From SCTD01 sp046593875 (GTDB lineage Bacteria; Actinomycetota; Actinomycetes; Mycobacteriales; SCTD01), in NCBI GenBank assembly GCA_046593875.1, contig JBKJQQ010000236.1, forward strand, positions 1 through 35,947: 35,947 nucleotides of DNA. Direction: 5' to 3'. The notes under the pieces were generated by a model. It was not told the DNA's origin and made no database searches. It saw nothing but the letters and a program-made list of their open reading frames with translations. Positions 7,918-16,600 of the stretch are shown in pieces. The position numbers were made by a program, and so were the translations under genes. Each line of letters opens with the position of its first letter. The stretch's first letter is position 1.

Positions 7918-8024
7918 GCGATCACGCCTTCCGCATAGGCAGGTTCCGGCATCCAGTGCACGCCGACGAGCGCTCCGAGGAGCAACCCGGGTCCGACAGT
8001 GACGGTCATGCCGTTGGCTCTCAC
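7905..8024 (-). CDS. 39-aa peptide between maturation protease and hypA
   Basis: This short ORF starts with GTG in a GTGA overlap with the stop of the protease gene and ends 13 bases inside hypA, so translation could pass from protease to hypA through it. The peptide has a hydrophobic middle (VGPGLLLGALVGVHW) and ends EGVIACTS. I recognise no family. The same 4-base coupling used across the operon supports expression. It may be a real small subunit or chaperone, or only a coupling device. Confidence 0.4.
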   Translation of the reverse strand: MRANGMTVTVGPGLLLGALVGVHWMPEPAYAEGVIACTS

Positions 8025-8542
8025 GGCAGGTCCTCTCTCGCACGTGGGGTGACGGACACGGGAGCCCGGTCCGTGATGGGGCGCAGTGTGGTGGCGAGCA
8101 GCTCGTGCACCAGCGCAACGGCGCCGTCGACGGCAGCCGCGACCGGGGCTGTCAGGCCCATGCCCTCGCCGACGTCGGCCGGCTGGCAGCCGACGACGTA
8201 GGTCGGGGGCAGCAAGCCGCCGAGCTGACCGAGGCTCCCGAGCACGGCTACCGGTGCCATGCCGTGTGCGTCGACGTCGCCGTCGCCGAGGTCGTCCGGT
8301 CCGATCTCGAGCACGGTCAGGTCGCCGGGACTGCCCTTGCCCGGCAGGGCGTCGACGACGACGAGGGCGTCGTAGCCGTCGAGCAGGTCGTACGCGAGGT
8401 GCATGCCGCGGATGCCGTAGTCCACGACCTTCACCCCGGTCGGCAGTGCTTCGGCGGCCAGTCGCCTGGCCACCTCGCTGCCGAAGCCGTCGTCGGTGAG
8501 GAAGAGGTTGCCGATCCCGGCGATGAGCACGCCCTTGCTCAT
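8021..8542 (-). CDS. [NiFe] hydrogenase maturation endopeptidase (HycI/HyaD family)
   Basis: This 173-aa protease removes the C-terminal tail of the large subunit after nickel insertion. The N-terminus (VLIAGIGNLFLTDDGFGSEVA) carries the family's nickel-sensing acidic site. The second half has conserved acidic and glycine positions (VVVDALPGKGSPGDL, VVGCQPADVGEGMGLT). The ATG start is in an ATGA overlap with the 445-aa accessory gene. Its predicted substrate is HhyL from the same operon, cleaved after the His of DPCLPCGVH. Confidence 0.93.
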   Translation of the reverse strand: MSKGVLIAGIGNLFLTDDGFGSEVARRLAAEALPTGVKVVDYGIRGMHLAYDLLDGYDALVVVDALPGKGSPGDLTVLEIGPDDLGDGDVDAHGMAPVAVLGSLGQLGGLLPPTYVVGCQPADVGEGMGLTAPVAAAVDGAVALVHELLATTLRPITDRAPVSVTPRAREDLP

Positions 8543-9876
8543 GGCGCCTCCGCTCGTGCATCCAGCGGCTCGATCTCATCGGGCGCGAAGTAGTAGAAGC
8601 GCCCGGTCGCGTTGTAGAGGTCGGCCCCCGGGTCGTCCTCCAGCGCCACGCCGACGTGGGTGTTCCCGTCGACGTCGAAGTAGACCCGGGACACCACGGC
8701 GGTCAGGCCGGCCAGAAAGATGTCCTGCGCGTCGGCCCGTCGCGTCGGACGCAGTCGGACGCGGCTGCCCTTGGCGACAGGGACGCCGCTGACCACGACG
8801 ACGTCCTGTTCGGGGTCTGCCCTGGCGTCCTGCTCGGCGTCCCACCACGGCACGTCGTCGCCCTGGGTCGGGACCTCGCCGCGACGGGCGCCGTGCAGGC
8901 CGCCGAGGGAGGCGTCCGTCATCGTGTCGCAGCGCTCGAGGATCGCGGCTGCTCGCGGGTCGGTGCCCCGCGCGTCGATCTTCTCGGCGTCGGTCATCGT
9001 CATGATCCGCAGGGTCAGGATCTCGTCGATCTCGGTCGCGTCGAAAAGGTCGCCCACGCTCTCCGGCGCGATCGTGGGGTGGTCGCCGAGGATGATCGGC
9101 GAGACGAGCACGGCATCGCTGCCGTCGTCCGCACCGACCAGCACCGGCCAGCACCGATCCTGGCCGCAGGCGGCCGCGTCGGCGGCGGCCCAGCCCGGAC
9201 CGTCGAGCAGCGACACGACCCGAGTGCCGACAGTGGCGACGAGCAGGTGCGTGCCGACGAGCGAGTAGCGCGCGGCGACGTCGCGGTCGGTCCAGCCGGG
9301 CACGGTTCCCGGCGACCAGGCCGTGTCGTTGGTGACGGCCAGCCGCAGGACGGCGAGTCGGGCGTCGACACCCGGCCTGGCGCTCGTCGTGACGCGGGCG
9401 GACAGGGCCCAGCGGCTGCGGACCAGGCGGCCGACGAGGCGACCGGCGTCGTGGAGCAGCTCGACCTCCTCACCCCCTGGCACGTCGACCGGATGCTCCT
9501 GCGCCTGCCCGGGGCACACGCCGTGCAGCGGCACCTCCCGGGCCACCGCCTCGTGGAACGGGATCCACCGGGTGACCCCGACGACCAGCTCGTCGACGGG
9601 GTCCCACCCGTCGCCGGTCCAGCGCTCCACCACGCGCGACTGGACCTGCAGGAACCGCAGCAGCACGTCCACGGCCGCGCCCGCCCGTGCCTCGATCAGG
9701 ACCTCCGAAGACATCGCGGGGGGCTCCCCGACGCCTGCCTCTGCGGCACCGGCCGGGCCGAGGACCCCGAACTGCCAGCGGACCTGGTTCTTCGACGAGG
9801 TCGACCGGTAGGGGTACAGCAGGTACCCCTCGTACAGCACGGCGTCCGCGACCTGGCGTGCGGCGGTGAGACTCAC
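8539..9876 (-). CDS. Conserved hydrogenase-cluster accessory protein (445 aa), function unknown
   Basis: I recognise no enzymatic domain. The protein is soluble, mixed alpha/beta, without signal peptide or membrane segments. Large unassigned proteins of this kind sit in group 1h hydrogenase operons between the structural genes and the protease. The C-terminal third (DVVVVSGVPVAKGSRVRLRP, then FDVDGNTHVGVALEDDPG) reads like a small beta-barrel domain. An internal stretch (DHPTIAPESVGDLFDATEID) is typical of the hydrogenase-cluster homologues as I recall them. The GTG start overlaps the stop of the DUF6084-like gene and the stop overlaps the protease ATG, so it is locked into the operon. A role in assembly or in interaction with the enzyme is inferred only from context. 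Confidence 0.8.
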   Translation of the reverse strand: MSLTAARQVADAVLYEGYLLYPYRSTSSKNQVRWQFGVLGPAGAAEAGVGEPPAMSSEVLIEARAGAAVDVLLRFLQVQSRVVERWTGDGWDPVDELVVGVTRWIPFHEAVAREVPLHGVCPGQAQEHPVDVPGGEEVELLHDAGRLVGRLVRSRWALSARVTTSARPGVDARLAVLRLAVTNDTAWSPGTVPGWTDRDVAARYSLVGTHLLVATVGTRVVSLLDGPGWAAADAAACGQDRCWPVLVGADDGSDAVLVSPIILGDHPTIAPESVGDLFDATEIDEILTLRIMTMTDAEKIDARGTDPRAAAILERCDTMTDASLGGLHGARRGEVPTQGDDVPWWDAEQDARADPEQDVVVVSGVPVAKGSRVRLRPTRRADAQDIFLAGLTAVVSRVYFDVDGNTHVGVALEDDPGADLYNATGRFYYFAPDEIEPLDARAEAP

Positions 9877-10511
9877 GGCACCACCGCCTCCGCCGGGACG
9901 AGCGCTGCAACCGTCTGCTCCCACGTCGTGAATCCCCGGTCGGACCGGAACCTGGTCAGCGCGTCGATCGCCTCGCGGTCGAGCCGGATCCAGCCGCCGC
10001 CGGGGAAGTAGAGGTCCATCAGCCGACGCCAGCCGCTGACCGGCAGGCGGCAGGGTGCCTCGAGCGACCACGACAGCTGCTCGACGGTGAACCCGGTCGC
10101 GCCGCGGGTGAATACCGTGCCGCTGAACAGCAGAACCAGGTGGATGTCGCCGTCGCGCAGCGCGTGCAGGTACTTGCTTGCGCTCACGTCGAAGTCGTAC
10201 GTGCAGGCGACCGGCAGGTCCACCTCGGTGCTGCCGTCGAACCCCTGCACGAGCGCGGTGGCGTGCGTCCACAGGAACGGCTTCAGCGTCGTGCCGTAGC
10301 GCTCCGGCGGTCCGAACAGGTCGCGCAGCCCGTCCTGCTCCGCGGCGTCGTACGGGCGCCGCTGCGGCTCGATGCGCAGCTGGCAGCGCAGGGCGATGGC
10401 GTGCACCACGGCAGCGCTGGACTCGGTGATGCGCAGCCGGAACAGCAGGTGGGGGGCGGCCGCGTGCTCCTGCGGGCGGACGTCGAGGACCTCGATGCGC
10501 AGCTCGGTCAC
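9873..10511 (-). CDS. DUF6084-like hydrogenase-cluster protein
   Basis: This 212-aa protein begins TELRIEVLDVRPQEHAAAP and continues LLFRLRITESSAAVVHAIALRC, a pattern I associate with DUF6084, found in actinobacterial hydrogenase operons. The centre has a strand-rich part with VDLPVACTYDFDVSASKY, and the end contains YFPGGGWIRL. There are no Cys clusters, signal peptide or membrane segments. Both ends are coupled by GTGA overlaps. The function is unknown; consistent linkage to hhyL points to a role in maturation or electron transfer. Confidence 0.75.
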   Translation of the reverse strand: MTELRIEVLDVRPQEHAAAPHLLFRLRITESSAAVVHAIALRCQLRIEPQRRPYDAAEQDGLRDLFGPPERYGTTLKPFLWTHATALVQGFDGSTEVDLPVACTYDFDVSASKYLHALRDGDIHLVLLFSGTVFTRGATGFTVEQLSWSLEAPCRLPVSGWRRLMDLYFPGGGWIRLDREAIDALTRFRSDRGFTTWEQTVAALVPAEAVVP

Positions 10512-11125
10512 GACGCGGGTCGGCTCTTGGCGCGGACGCCGTCGAAGAACTCCGTCATCCGGCGCCGCACGTCCTGGCCGCCGTCGAAGCCGCGCCAGAG
10601 CTGGCGGAGGTAGCCGACCAGCTCGTAGCAGACGTCGATGGGGACCAGGAACGCCTCGACCCGCTGCCCGTCGGTGCGGACCAGGAGCGCCTCCACGTCC
10701 GTGCGCAGCGTCGCGAGCCCCGGCGCCGCCGCGACCACCCGTTCCCACGCCGCCAGCGAGAGCTCGGACTCGGTCGCCCCGGCCGGGCCCGGGTAGAACG
10801 CGACGACGCGGTCCAGGGCGGAGTTGAGGAACAGGAACGCCGTACCGACGGGCAGCTCGAGCTCCTCCCACACAGGTGCGGGCAGGTCGGCGAAGGACAG
10901 GTAGCGGTCCGGCACGGCACGGTGGGAGAGCGCGGCGTCGTCGTGGGTGAACAGCAGGTAGCAGGGCCGGCAGGTGCACAGCATCGACCGCGTCACGACG
11001 TTGACCACGTGCTGGTGCACGTCGGCGACGGGGGCGGTGCACATCTCGCAGCGCTCGTACGGCGAGGGCTCCGGCCGGCTGGTGCGGATGCGCGCGAGCA
11101 CGGCCAGGGCGCCGGGCCTGGTCAT
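10508..11125 (-). CDS. DUF5947-like hydrogenase-cluster protein with Cys motifs
   Basis: This 205-aa protein carries two Cys pairs near the N-terminus, YERCEMCTAPV and later LCTCRPCYLLF, with His residues between (VHQHVVN). This looks like a metal site, zinc or iron-sulfur. The rest (FLFLNSALDRVVAFYPGPAGATES) matches what I recall of DUF5947, which accompanies group 1h hydrogenases. The ATG start is in an ATGA overlap with the NifU/Rieske gene and the end in a GTGA overlap with the DUF6084-like gene. Its position right after a cluster-assembly-type protein suggests a redox or assembly role, but that is inference. Confidence 0.75.
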   Translation of the reverse strand: MTRPGALAVLARIRTSRPEPSPYERCEMCTAPVADVHQHVVNVVTRSMLCTCRPCYLLFTHDDAALSHRAVPDRYLSFADLPAPVWEELELPVGTAFLFLNSALDRVVAFYPGPAGATESELSLAAWERVVAAAPGLATLRTDVEALLVRTDGQRVEAFLVPIDVCYELVGYLRQLWRGFDGGQDVRRRMTEFFDGVRAKSRPAS

Positions 11126-12030
11126 GCCGGGACCGCGGCGCGGACGGCGACCTCGACGATCCCGTCGCGCTCGAGCAGGGGGACCGGGTCGAGGTGCCGG
11201 TGCGGGGCGTCGAGGTCGACCCCGGCACGTCGTACGTCGAAGTGGGCCTGGCAGTCGCGGCAGGTGAGCACGGCGCTGCCGGGCGTCGCGGGGGAGCGCT
11301 GCAGGCCGGCGCCCTCGAACGACGCCGAGCACCCCGGACAGCTGTCGCGGTAGGCGTACACACCCGAGGTCAGGCGGCACAGCACGACGTCGAGGCCCTC
11401 GACGGTGAGGCGATGCAGCCGGCCGACGGCAAGGTCGTCGACGGCGATCGCCCGGGCCCACGTCACGCCGCCCGCGGGCTCGGCGGCACGCAGCCGAGCG
11501 GTCAACTGGTCGACCGGGATGACGGTCCCGGCAGTCTTTGCGGCCTCCTCGACGTCGATGCGGACGACCTCGGGGGCGGCAGCGCGGATGGCTTCCTCGA
11601 CGGCGAGCTCCAGGGTCACCGCGGACGAGGCGCAGCCGTCGCAGCTGCCGAGCAGCTGCAGGCGCACGACGCCCTCGGCGCTGACGTCCAGCAGCCGGAC
11701 GTCGCCGCCGTGCGAGCCGAGGTACGGCCGGACGTCGTCCAGCGCCTGCTCGATCCGGTCCTCGACGCCGTAGGGGTGCAGGCCGTGCACGAGGAGCAGC
11801 CCGGAGACGAGCTCGTCCGCCGCGAGCGACCCCAGCACCCCGTCCGTCAGGGCGCCTGCGTCGTAGGCGATCTCGAGCACGCGCTCCAGCCCCGCGCCGT
11901 AGAGCTCGACGACAAGGCGGACGAGCTCCTCCGCCCGCTCCCTCGCCATCGGGCCCGCCGCGGCGCTCGCCTCCAGCAGCAGCTCGATCCGCTCGCCGAC
12001 CGCCGCGGGGTCGACTCCGGGCGCCGTCAC
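11122..12030 (-). CDS. NifU C-terminal domain fused to a Rieske-like domain
   Basis: This 302-aa protein has three parts. Residues 1-90 are helical and unassigned. Residues about 92-165 are a NifU-type iron-sulfur scaffold with Cys130 and Cys133 (LGSCDGCASS). Residues about 190-300 form a Rieske-like fold in which the usual CxH pairs are replaced by CPGC (231, 234) and CRDC (257, 260), with His263 nearby. A [2Fe-2S] cluster or a rubredoxin-like site bound by four Cys is therefore likely. Such fusions follow hhyL in group 1h operons. It could assemble the hydrogenase clusters or carry electrons from the enzyme. The GTG start overlaps the hhyL stop. Confidence 0.88.
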   Translation of the reverse strand: MTAPGVDPAAVGERIELLLEASAAAGPMARERAEELVRLVVELYGAGLERVLEIAYDAGALTDGVLGSLAADELVSGLLLVHGLHPYGVEDRIEQALDDVRPYLGSHGGDVRLLDVSAEGVVRLQLLGSCDGCASSAVTLELAVEEAIRAAAPEVVRIDVEEAAKTAGTVIPVDQLTARLRAAEPAGGVTWARAIAVDDLAVGRLHRLTVEGLDVVLCRLTSGVYAYRDSCPGCSASFEGAGLQRSPATPGSAVLTCRDCQAHFDVRRAGVDLDAPHRHLDPVPLLERDGIVEVAVRAAVPA

Positions 12031-13823
12031 TCGTCGGCCGAGACGGCCGCGGTGGGGGAGTGCACCTTCTTCAGCGTCTTGCCTTCGCCTAGGTACATGT
12101 GCACACCGCAGGGCAGGCAGGGGTCGAAGCTGCGCACCGTGCGCATGATGTCGATGCCCTTGAAGTTCTCCCGGGTGTTCTCCTCGAACAGCGGTTGGTC
12201 CTGCACCGCTTCCTCGTACGGGCCGGGGGTTCCGTAGACGTCACGCGGGCTGGCGTTCCACGGCGTCGGCGGGTACGGGTGGTAGTTGGCGATCTTGCCG
12301 TCCTTGATGACCAGGTGATGCGAGAGCACGCCGCGGACCGCCTCGGTGAAGCCGCAGCCGATCGCCTCGTCCGGTACCTCGAACGTCTCCCACGTCTTGG
12401 TCCGCCCGGCCCGGATCTCCTCGAGTGCCTTCTCGCAGAAGTGCAGGGCGCAGGCCGCTGCGTAGGCCTGGAAGTAGCTACGGGCACGGTTGCGCTCGAG
12501 CGTGTTGCTCCACTGCGGAATCTTCCACTCGAGGCTGACCGGCCCCTTGAGCGCCGTCTTCGGCAGGTTGATCTGCACGCTGTGACCGGTCGCCTTGACG
12601 TAGCCGATGTCGACGAGCCCGGCCAGCGCGGTGGACCACAGGCGGGCGAGCGGACCGCCGCCGGTGTCGAGCGCCAGGTGGTCCTTGCCGTCGTACCACC
12701 GCGGTGACATCACCCAGCTGTACTTGTCCTCGAGGTCGCGCTTCTGCGGCTTGGGGTTGGTGTGCTGGTTCCACGGGTGCCGCCGGTCGACCGGGTTGCC
12801 GAGGGGATCGTTCTTGACGAACACCTCCTGGTCGGACCAGTCGTCGTAGTAGGAGCTGCCAAGCAGGATGCGGATGCCGAGGTTGATGTCGACCAGGCTG
12901 GTCGTGAGGAGCTTGCCGTCGACGACGACGCCCGGCGTCACGAACATCCTCCGGCCCCAATCCTCCATGTCCTTGTACTCGAAGTTGCAGAACTCCGGGT
13001 CCTGGAAGGAGCCCCAGCAGCCGAGCAGGGTGCGCCGCAGGCCGACCTTCTCGTAGCCGGGCAGGGCCTCGTAGAAGAAGTCGAAAAGGTCGTCGTGCAT
13101 CGGCACGACCTTCTTCATGAACTCCACGTAGCGCATCAGCCGGATCTGGTAGTCCGTCATGAGCTGGATCGTCGCGACGGTCCCTACGCCGCCGGGGTAG
13201 AGCGTCGACGGGTGAACGTGCCGGCCCTCCATCAGGCAGAACATCTCGCGCGTCCAGCGGCTGACCTGCAGCGCCTCGCGGTAGAACTCGCCGGTGAACG
13301 GGTTGAGCGCACGCATGATGTCGGCAATCGTCTTGTAGCCGTGCGCGCCTTCGTTGGGGCAGCGGGTGTTCTCGGCCTTCGCGAGGACGCTGGGATTGGT
13401 TGCCTTGACCATCCGCTCGCAGTAGTCCACCCCCACCAGGTTCTCCTGGAAGATGTTGTGGTCGAACATGTACTCGGCCGCCTCGCCGAGGTTCACGATC
13501 CACTCGGCGAGTGCTGGCGGCTTCACGCCGTACGCCATGTTCTGCGCGTAGCAGGAGCAGGTCGCGTGGTTGTCGCCGCAGATCCCGCAGATGCGGCTGG
13601 TGATGAAGTGCGCGTCCCGCGGGTCCTTGCCCTTCATGAAGACGCTGTAGCCGCGGAAGATCGAGGACGTGCTGTGGCACTCCGCCACGGTCATGTTGGC
13701 GAAGTCGATCTTCGTGTAGATCCCGAGGCTCCCGACGATGCGCGTGATGGGATCCCAGGCCATCTCGACGAGGCCCTTGTCGTCGGAGCTGGCCTTGCCG
13801 GTGGGCGGCAGCGTGGACGTCAT
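12027..13823 (-). CDS. hhyL: Group 1h [NiFe] hydrogenase large subunit
   Basis: This is the catalytic subunit (598 aa) that oxidises H2. The two nickel-binding motifs are RICGICGDNH (Cys about 79 and 82) and DPCLPCGVH near the C-terminus; all four are ordinary cysteine codons. A 23-residue tail after the last His (starting MYLGEGKTLK) is the peptide removed by the maturation protease. Overall sequence and companions fit the actinobacterial O2-tolerant, high-affinity type used for atmospheric-level H2. Two starts are possible. The inner ATG (13821-13823) has GAGGG at the right distance, whereas the outer one (13827-13829) has none. It follows hhyS by about 70 bases. Confidence 0.97.
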   Translation of the reverse strand: MTSTLPPTGKASSDDKGLVEMAWDPITRIVGSLGIYTKIDFANMTVAECHSTSSIFRGYSVFMKGKDPRDAHFITSRICGICGDNHATCSCYAQNMAYGVKPPALAEWIVNLGEAAEYMFDHNIFQENLVGVDYCERMVKATNPSVLAKAENTRCPNEGAHGYKTIADIMRALNPFTGEFYREALQVSRWTREMFCLMEGRHVHPSTLYPGGVGTVATIQLMTDYQIRLMRYVEFMKKVVPMHDDLFDFFYEALPGYEKVGLRRTLLGCWGSFQDPEFCNFEYKDMEDWGRRMFVTPGVVVDGKLLTTSLVDINLGIRILLGSSYYDDWSDQEVFVKNDPLGNPVDRRHPWNQHTNPKPQKRDLEDKYSWVMSPRWYDGKDHLALDTGGGPLARLWSTALAGLVDIGYVKATGHSVQINLPKTALKGPVSLEWKIPQWSNTLERNRARSYFQAYAAACALHFCEKALEEIRAGRTKTWETFEVPDEAIGCGFTEAVRGVLSHHLVIKDGKIANYHPYPPTPWNASPRDVYGTPGPYEEAVQDQPLFEENTRENFKGIDIMRTVRSFDPCLPCGVHMYLGEGKTLKKVHSPTAAVSADE

Positions 13824-13895
13824 CGTCATCCCTCGGGTTCAGGCGGAAGGTTGGCGGCCCGAGCATCTGGGGGCCGGAGTGCCGGGGCATCGCGG

Positions 13896-14951
<1,056 letters not shown>

Positions 14952-15035
14952 GTCCAGCCTCCCGTTCAGGGCTCACTCGCTGGACCCGTCGCGTCGCACA
15001 CGGCCAGCGGTGCCGGTCTTTGCGACGTCACGTGG

Positions 15036-15065
15036 ACTCAAGACCCTGGGCCACGGCGTTGTCAA
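15036..15065 (-). promoter_or_regulatory. Candidate promoter of the hydrogenase operon
   Basis: Reading the minus strand, a perfect -35 TTGACA (15060-15065) is followed after 18 bases by TTGAGT (15036-15041), a partial -10. Transcription from here would leave a leader of roughly 75-80 bases before the hhyS ATG. No clear operator was seen. The promoter lies beside the hypF remnant, in the divergent gap between hhyS and selA. Confidence 0.35.
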
Positions 15066-15125
15066 GCAATCCCGCGGTGCACGGAAAGGACGCATCACGG
15101 GAGCAGGACGGAGCCTGTTCACGAC

Positions 15126-15320
15126 CTGCCGAAGGCAGCTGGGGCGGCGCCCGTCGGCATCCGCGGGCACGTCTCCGGCGCGGTGCAGGGCGTCGGCTTG
15201 CGGCCCTTCGTCTGGCGCGACACCACCTCGCGGGGGTTGCGCGGCTGGGTCGGCAACCCGCCGACGTCGTCCTTACGTCGAAGAGCCCACCTCCTAGCTC
15301 GAAGTACGTTGCTCGGGTGA
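15126..15320 (+). pseudogene. hypF fragment (N-terminal acylphosphatase domain only)
   Basis: In one open frame, residues IRGHVSGAVQGVGLRPFVWR followed by GLRGWVGN match the start of HypF, whose acylphosphatase domain carries the VQGVGFRPFVYR and GWVxN motifs. HypF is about 750 aa. Here the similarity stops after about 40 residues at N (15255-15257), and the frame then reads unrelated sequence to a stop at 15320. No clear start codon precedes it. The zinc-finger, YrdC and carbamoyltransferase parts are absent. The stop overlaps the selA start as GTGA, but selA seems to have its own promoter. An isolated acylphosphatase is unlikely because the domain itself is cut short. Confidence 0.75.
15305..15310 (+). 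promoter_or_regulatory. Probable -10 element (TACGTT) of a leaderless selA transcript
   Basis: TACGTT fits TAnnnT and ends 6 bases before GTG 15317, with no Shine-Dalgarno in between. The same spacing precedes several other genes in this window. It lies in the hypF remnant's residual frame. Confidence 0.5.
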
Positions 15321-16600
15321 GCCTCGACGACGCGCGCCGCCGCGTGCCGCGCACGGACGACGCGCTCGCCGACCCGCGTCTGATCGCGGCCGCGGCGCGA
15401 CTCGGCGGCGACCTGGTCAAGGCGGCTGTCGTGCAGGCGCAGGACCTCGCCCGGAGCGGCAGGCTGGCTCCGGAGGACGTCGTCGACGCGGCCGTGGCCG
15501 GCCTGCCGCAGCGCGCCACCACGCTGCGGCCGGTGCTCAACGCGACCGGGGTCGTGCTGCACACCAACCTCGGGCGCGCGCCCCTGTCCCCCGCCGCGGT
15601 CGAGGCCGTCGGCACCGCTGCCGGCTACGTCGACGTGGAGTACGACGTGGTGGACGGCAGCCGGGCCCGCCGCGGGAGGGGCGCCCTGCAGGCCCTTCGT
15701 GAGGCGGTGCCCGCGGCGCAGGACGTGCTCGTCGTGAACAACGGTGCCGCCGCCCTGGTGCTGGCGACGACGGCCCTGGCCGCGGGGCGCGAGGTGCTGG
15801 TCAGCCGCGGCGAGATGGTCGAGATCGGCGACGGCTTCCGGCTGCCCGACCTCATCGCGAGCACCGGCGCACGGCTGCGCGAGGTCGGCACCACCAACCG
15901 CACGCACCTGCGCGACTACGCCGACGCCGTCGGACCCGACACGGGCTGCGTGCTCAAGGTCCACCCCAGCAACTTCCGCGTGGAGGGCTTCACCAGCGCG
16001 GTCGACGTGGCCGACCTCGCCGGCCTCGGCGTCCCGGTCGTCGCGGACGTCGGCAGCGGACTGCTCGCCCCGCACCCGCTGCTGCCGGACGAGCCCGACG
16101 CCGAGACCGCCCTGCTGGCAGGCGCTTCGGTGGTGACCGCCAGCGGCGACAAGCTGCTCGGCGGGCCGCAGGCCGGGCTGCTCCTCGGCCGGGCCGACGT
16201 CGTCGAGCGGCTGCGCCGCCACCCGCTGGCTCGTGCGCTGCGCGTCGACAAGCTGACGCTGGCTGCGCTCGAGGCGACGCTGCGCGGTCCACGGACACCG
16301 GCATGGCAGTCCCTGACCGCCGACCCCGACGTGCTGCGCGACCGCTGCGCCCGGCTCGCCGAGCTCGTCGGCGGACTCGTCGTGGCGAGCGACGGCGCGG
16401 TCGGCGGAGGCGGCGCCCCTGGACAGGTCCTGCCGGGCTGGGCCGTCGCGCTGCCGGCGTCGTACGCCGTGCGGCTGCGGGCCGGCGACCCCTGCGTGGT
16501 CGGGCGCATCGAGCGCGACCGCTGCCTGCTCGACCTGCGGTGCGTCCCGGCGGCGGACGACGCCACGCTCGCGGCGGCGGTGCAGGCGTGCACGTCGTAG
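15317..16600 (+). CDS. selA: L-seryl-tRNA(Sec) selenium transferase SelA
   Basis: SelA converts Ser-tRNA(Sec) to Sec-tRNA(Sec) using selenophosphate. The 427-aa protein is full length: an N-terminal tRNA-binding helical part (RRVPRTDDALADPRL), the conserved RPVLNATGVVLHTNLGRAPL segment, the fold-type I PLP core, and SGDKLLGGPQAG with the PLP-binding lysine. The GTG start is fixed by a leaderless-type -10 and by alignment with the usual N-terminus; the frame is open further upstream but lies over hypF debris. Its stop overlaps selB by 13 bases. The substrate tRNA is encoded at the left edge of the window. SelD, the selenophosphate source, was not found here. Confidence 0.96.
   Translation: MSLDDARRRVPRTDDALADPRLIAAAARLGGDLVKAAVVQAQDLARSGRLAPEDVVDAAVAGLPQRATTLRPVLNATGVVLHTNLGRAPLSPAAVEAVGTAAGYVDVEYDVVDGSRARRGRGALQALREAVPAAQDVLVVNNGAAALVLATTALAAGREVLVSRGEMVEIGDGFRLPDLIASTGARLREVGTTNRTHLRDYADAVGPDTGCVLKVHPSNFRVEGFTSAVDVADLAGLGVPVVADVGSGLLAPHPLLPDEPDAETALLAGASVVTASGDKLLGGPQAGLLLGRADVVERLRRHPLARALRVDKLTLAALEATLRGPRTPAWQSLTADPDVLRDRCARLAELVGGLVVASDGAVGGGGAPGQVLPGWAVALPASYAVRLRAGDPCVVGRIERDRCLLDLRCVPAADDATLAAAVQACTS

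Noticed and set aside
12090..12140. Selenocysteine in the HhyL C-terminal nickel motif
   Set aside because: Both cysteines of DPCLPCGVH are TGC codons. The frame continues 23 residues to a normal stop; there is no TGA in the motif.
15020..15316. N-terminal extension of SelA
   Set aside because: The upstream frame runs over hypF debris. SelA homology begins right after GTG 15317, which has a leaderless-type -10.
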